Origin: Burkholderia sp.
GTDB lineage: Bacteria > Pseudomonadota > Gammaproteobacteria > Burkholderiales > Burkholderiaceae
Assembly (NCBI RefSeq): GCF_018375725.1
Contig: NZ_JAHACR010000068.1
Span: 1 to 16,142, forward strand
Length of the DNA: 16,142 nucleotides
Reading direction: 5' to 3'
Made by a program: the position numbers and the translations under genes
The notes under the pieces: model-generated
What the model was told of the DNA's origin: nothing
The model's database searches: none
What the model saw: only the letters and a program-made list of their open reading frames with translations
In this document: piece by piece, positions 14,242 through 16,142 of the stretch
Position numbering within the stretch: position 1 is the stretch's first letter
How the letters are laid out: each line of letters opens with the position of its first letter

Positions 14242-15540
14242 ATGCTCACGGACATGCAGTTGAGGGCGCTGAAGCCGGTCGAGAAAATTTACAAGGTGGC
14301 CGATCAGCATGGGCTATATGCGGCTGTAACGCCTTCCGGTACGGTCAGTTTCCGATACGACTATCGAGTGAATGACCGCCGGGAAACCTTGGTCATCGGC
14401 CGGTATGACTCGCTGCTGCCTTCGCGGAAGCCGCGCGAAGCTGATGATCTCAGCTTCGGTATGGCGGTCAGCCTCGCGGAGGCTCGCCTATTGCTGGCTC
14501 AGGCACGCAGGGAGATCCAGCAGGGGAATAGCCCCTCGCGCTCGAAAGTCGAGAGGCGGGTTCAAGCCGTCGAGGCCCTAACCTTCGGAAAGTGGGCCGA
14601 GAAGTACTTCGCCGAAACCACCTTAGCCGAGTCGACCCGTGCAATGAGGCGGTCGGTCTACGACCGTAACCTTGCTGCGGAATTCGGCCGACTTAAGCTT
14701 GAAGAAATTACGCCGTCCCGCCTGATGGCCAGGTGCGAAAAGATCAAGGAGCGAGGCGCAGCTGCGCCGGCTGTGCAGGCGCGCGACATCGTTCTGCAGA
14801 TCTACCGTTTTGTACAGGCGAGGGGGCTGAAGGTGGACAATCCGGCAGAGGCCATCCGGCCTTCTGCCATCGCCACGTTCAAGCCACGTGACAGGGCACT
14901 GACGCCTGCCGAAATCCATGTGTTTTTCAGTGCACTGGAACAGACGCCGACGATGCCGACGCTGCGTCTGGCGATCAAATTCATGCTGCTTACGCTGGTG
15001 CGCAAATCCGAGTTCATCTTGGCGGTGTGGGATGAGGTAGATTTCGACGCCGCAGTCTGGACAATTCCAAAAGTGCGGATGAAGGCCGCTCGTCCCCACA
15101 ATGTCTATCTGAGTCAGCAAGCTCTGGACATCCTGGTCGCATTCAAGACTTGCTTCGGCGCGAGTGCGTACCTGCATCCCGGTCGCTACGAGACGGCTGC
15201 TCCGATAAGTGCCGCCACCCTGAATCGCGTCATCGACAGCGCGGTCAAGCTGATACGCGACGACGGGACCGATTTTGATCCTTTCACCGTGCACGATCTG
15301 CGGCGGACGGCCAGCACGCTGTTGCACGAAGCGGGGTTCAACTCCGACTGGATCAAAAAATGCCTCGCCCACGAACAGCGCGGCGTGCGCGCGGTCTACA
15401 ACAGGGCCGAGTATGCGGAGCAGAGAAGGGCGATGCTTCAAACGTGGGCAGACATGCTGGACGGCTGGATCGCTACGAACACCATGGTGAGCGTTATTGC
15501 GCCGACGCAGTCGGCCAAGACTCGTGAGTACATTTCTTGA
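14242..15540 (+). CDS. P4-type tyrosine recombinase (site-specific integrase)
   Basis: 432 residues, in the size range of P4-family island integrases. It catalyses integration and excision at the guaA-end attachment site by a covalent 3'-phosphotyrosine intermediate. The N-terminal DUF4102-type arm-binding domain is at about 1-80 (LTDMQLRALKPVEKIYKVADQHGLY; SFRYDY; LVIGRYDS). A SAM-like core-binding domain is at about 110-200 (TFGKWAEKYFAETT). The catalytic domain is at about 215-410, with R254 (LVRKSEF), K281 (KVRMKAARPH), H351-R354 (HDLRR), H377 (CLAHEQ) and the nucleophile Y386 (VRAVYNRAEY). All catalytic residues are present, so it should be active. It reads in the same direction as guaA and is the gene closest to the attachment site. 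Expression may be controlled by the decamer array just upstream and by read-through from guaA. Codon use is less GC-biased than that of its neighbours, as expected for acquired DNA. Confidence 0.95.
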   Translation: MLTDMQLRALKPVEKIYKVADQHGLYAAVTPSGTVSFRYDYRVNDRRETLVIGRYDSLLPSRKPREADDLSFGMAVSLAEARLLLAQARREIQQGNSPSRSKVERRVQAVEALTFGKWAEKYFAETTLAESTRAMRRSVYDRNLAAEFGRLKLEEITPSRLMARCEKIKERGAAAPAVQARDIVLQIYRFVQARGLKVDNPAEAIRPSAIATFKPRDRALTPAEIHVFFSALEQTPTMPTLRLAIKFMLLTLVRKSEFILAVWDEVDFDAAVWTIPKVRMKAARPHNVYLSQQALDILVAFKTCFGASAYLHPGRYETAAPISAATLNRVIDSAVKLIRDDGTDFDPFTVHDLRRTASTLLHEAGFNSDWIKKCLAHEQRGVRAVYNRAEYAEQRRAMLQTWADMLDGWIATNTMVSVIAPTQSAKTREYIS

Positions 15541-15964
15541 CCTTGCCGTTGCGGTGTAGCGAGAGCGGTGGCATCGGTCGGAATTTGATGCGCTCGCTCA
15601 TCAAGCGCCGCTGGACTGCGTATTTCGGACGCTCATGCACACCACGAACGGTAGTTCGTAAACATCCTCTTCGGTATGTGATGAGCAACTGAGACGTCGT
15701 CGTGAACGCCATTTCCATTGGACAGATGTCGGCCGGCGGGGCGCTTGTGCACTACATTTTGCGGTCCTATTACGCGTTTATGTTGTTCGAGTGAGGCGGA
15801 TGGTAAGGTCGAGGCACGTTCAGGCCGCTTTCATTTCGGTTCGCGATGGTGCGATTGGCGTCATGGATTTCCCGAGGTCGATGCGACGCCCGTCGCGATT
15901 GCGGCTTCCCGAGGCATCACATGGCGGCGCATGGGTGGCATCGGCGGTTATGGCATCGTGACGG
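15541..15964. other. Stretch without a convincing gene, downstream of the integrase
   Basis: About 424 bases of mixed composition. A 6-bp perfect inverted repeat ACGAAC-GGTA-GTTCGT lies at 15644-15659. Short open frames exist: 74 residues on the minus strand at 15494-15718, overlapping the integrase end, and 30 and 56 residues on the plus strand at 15702-15794 and 15791-15961. None has a ribosome site or a recognisable domain. No copy of the guaA 3' end or of the decamer is found here. It may hold degraded island DNA. Confidence 0.5.
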
Positions 15965-16142
15965 TTACGCGGCTGAGATCAGCAGCGTTCCAAGTATCTT
16001 GCCGCCATGCTTCGCCTGAGCGGCCGTCAATGCCGAATACCCCACGATGACGCCGGCTTCGAGTTCGGCGCTTCGGCAAAAACTGCGGACCGTCTGCAGC
16101 GACACGCCGGCCGCACGCGCCCTCTCGACAAACGATGCGTCG
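15965..16142 (-). CDS. MocR/PdxR-type GntR regulator, C-terminal fragment (rest outside window)
   Basis: The minus-strand frame from 16141 to the TAA at 15967-15965 gives 58 residues. Blocks such as FVERARAAGVSLQTVRSF (about 4-21) and GVIVGYSALTAAQAKHGG (about 30-47) match the C-terminal small domain of fold-type I aminotransferase-like proteins. In particular they resemble the MocR family, where a GntR winged helix is fused to a PLP-binding aminotransferase domain. The typical end pattern is a glycine-hydrophobic-glycine-tyr segment followed by a short amphipathic helix, and it is visible here. MocR proteins regulate vitamin B6, amino-acid or amine metabolism genes that usually lie divergent to them, which here would be beyond the right edge. 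Only the tail is seen, so a related stand-alone aminotransferase is an alternative. Confidence 0.6.
   Translation of the reverse strand, partial: DASFVERARAAGVSLQTVRSFCRSAELEAGVIVGYSALTAAQAKHGGKILGTLLISAA

Noticed and set aside
15494..15718. 74-residue minus-strand open frame overlapping the integrase end
   Set aside because: It has no Shine-Dalgarno sequence, no recognisable domain, and runs 47 bases into the integrase gene on the other strand.
15786..15800. GTTCGAGTGAGGCGG as a second copy of the guaA 3' end (attR)
   Set aside because: Only a short stretch resembles GATTGAGTGGGAGTGA and several positions differ, so it is not a credible direct repeat.
15702..15961. Two small plus-strand frames (30 and 56 residues, GTG starts) overlapping as GTGA
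   Set aside because: The GTGA overlap is suggestive, but neither has a ribosome site or family resemblance, and frames of this length are expected by chance in this composition.

Overview
The window is about 16 kb of GC-rich, densely coded DNA. It looks like chromosome 1 of a Burkholderia species, probably of the cepacia complex type. The basis is the strong G/C third-position bias, the near-textbook betaproteobacterial protein sequences, and the gene order (lpxB-rnhB-SpoU methyltransferase, ppsR/ppsA divergent pair, nfeD-SPFH, smpB/ratA-rnfH, guaB-guaA). This assignment is by recognition; no search was run.

Layout. 1-2111 (+): the 3' part of lpxB (lipid A disaccharide synthase), then rnhB (RNase HII) and a TrmH/SpoU-family rRNA/tRNA methyltransferase, each joined to the previous gene by an ATGA stop/start overlap. 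2144-2220: back-to-back terminators. 2293-3108 (-): ppsR, the kinase/pyrophosphorylase that switches PEP synthase off and on. 3109-3480: a shared divergent regulatory region carrying a 21-bp element in mirrored orientation (19/21 identical copies). 3481-5880 (+): ppsA, PEP synthase, with the regulatory Thr two residues before the catalytic His. 5902-5986: hairpins including a very strong terminator. 6005-7415 (+): an nfeD-like and a SPFH/stomatin (QmcA-type) membrane pair. 7613-8059 (-): smpB, diverging from 8157-8922 (+): ratA and rnfH. 8955-9923 (-): an EamA/DMT-type exporter. 10242-14020 (+): guaB, a small unrecognised four-helix membrane protein, and guaA; together guaB and guaA convert IMP through XMP to GMP.

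The most interesting region starts at the guaA stop codon. A P4-type tyrosine recombinase (14242-15540, all catalytic residues present) lies immediately downstream and reads away from guaA. This is the arrangement of a genomic island integrated into the 3' end of guaA. Between guaA and the integrase there is a TGGGAG/CTCCCA dyad over the guaA stop codon (candidate core site), an AT-rich dyad, a perfect 10-bp inverted repeat, and five copies (four direct, one inverted) of a decamer close to GACGGTATCG (candidate arm-type integrase sites or operators). After the integrase there are about 420 bases without a convincing gene. The window then ends inside the C-terminus of a MocR/PdxR-type regulator on the minus strand. 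The far end of the island is not in the window, so its cargo cannot be judged.

Apart from the island junction, the genes are conserved housekeeping genes. I see no CRISPR array, no tRNA or rRNA gene, no insertion sequence, and no complete novel defence or toxin system.
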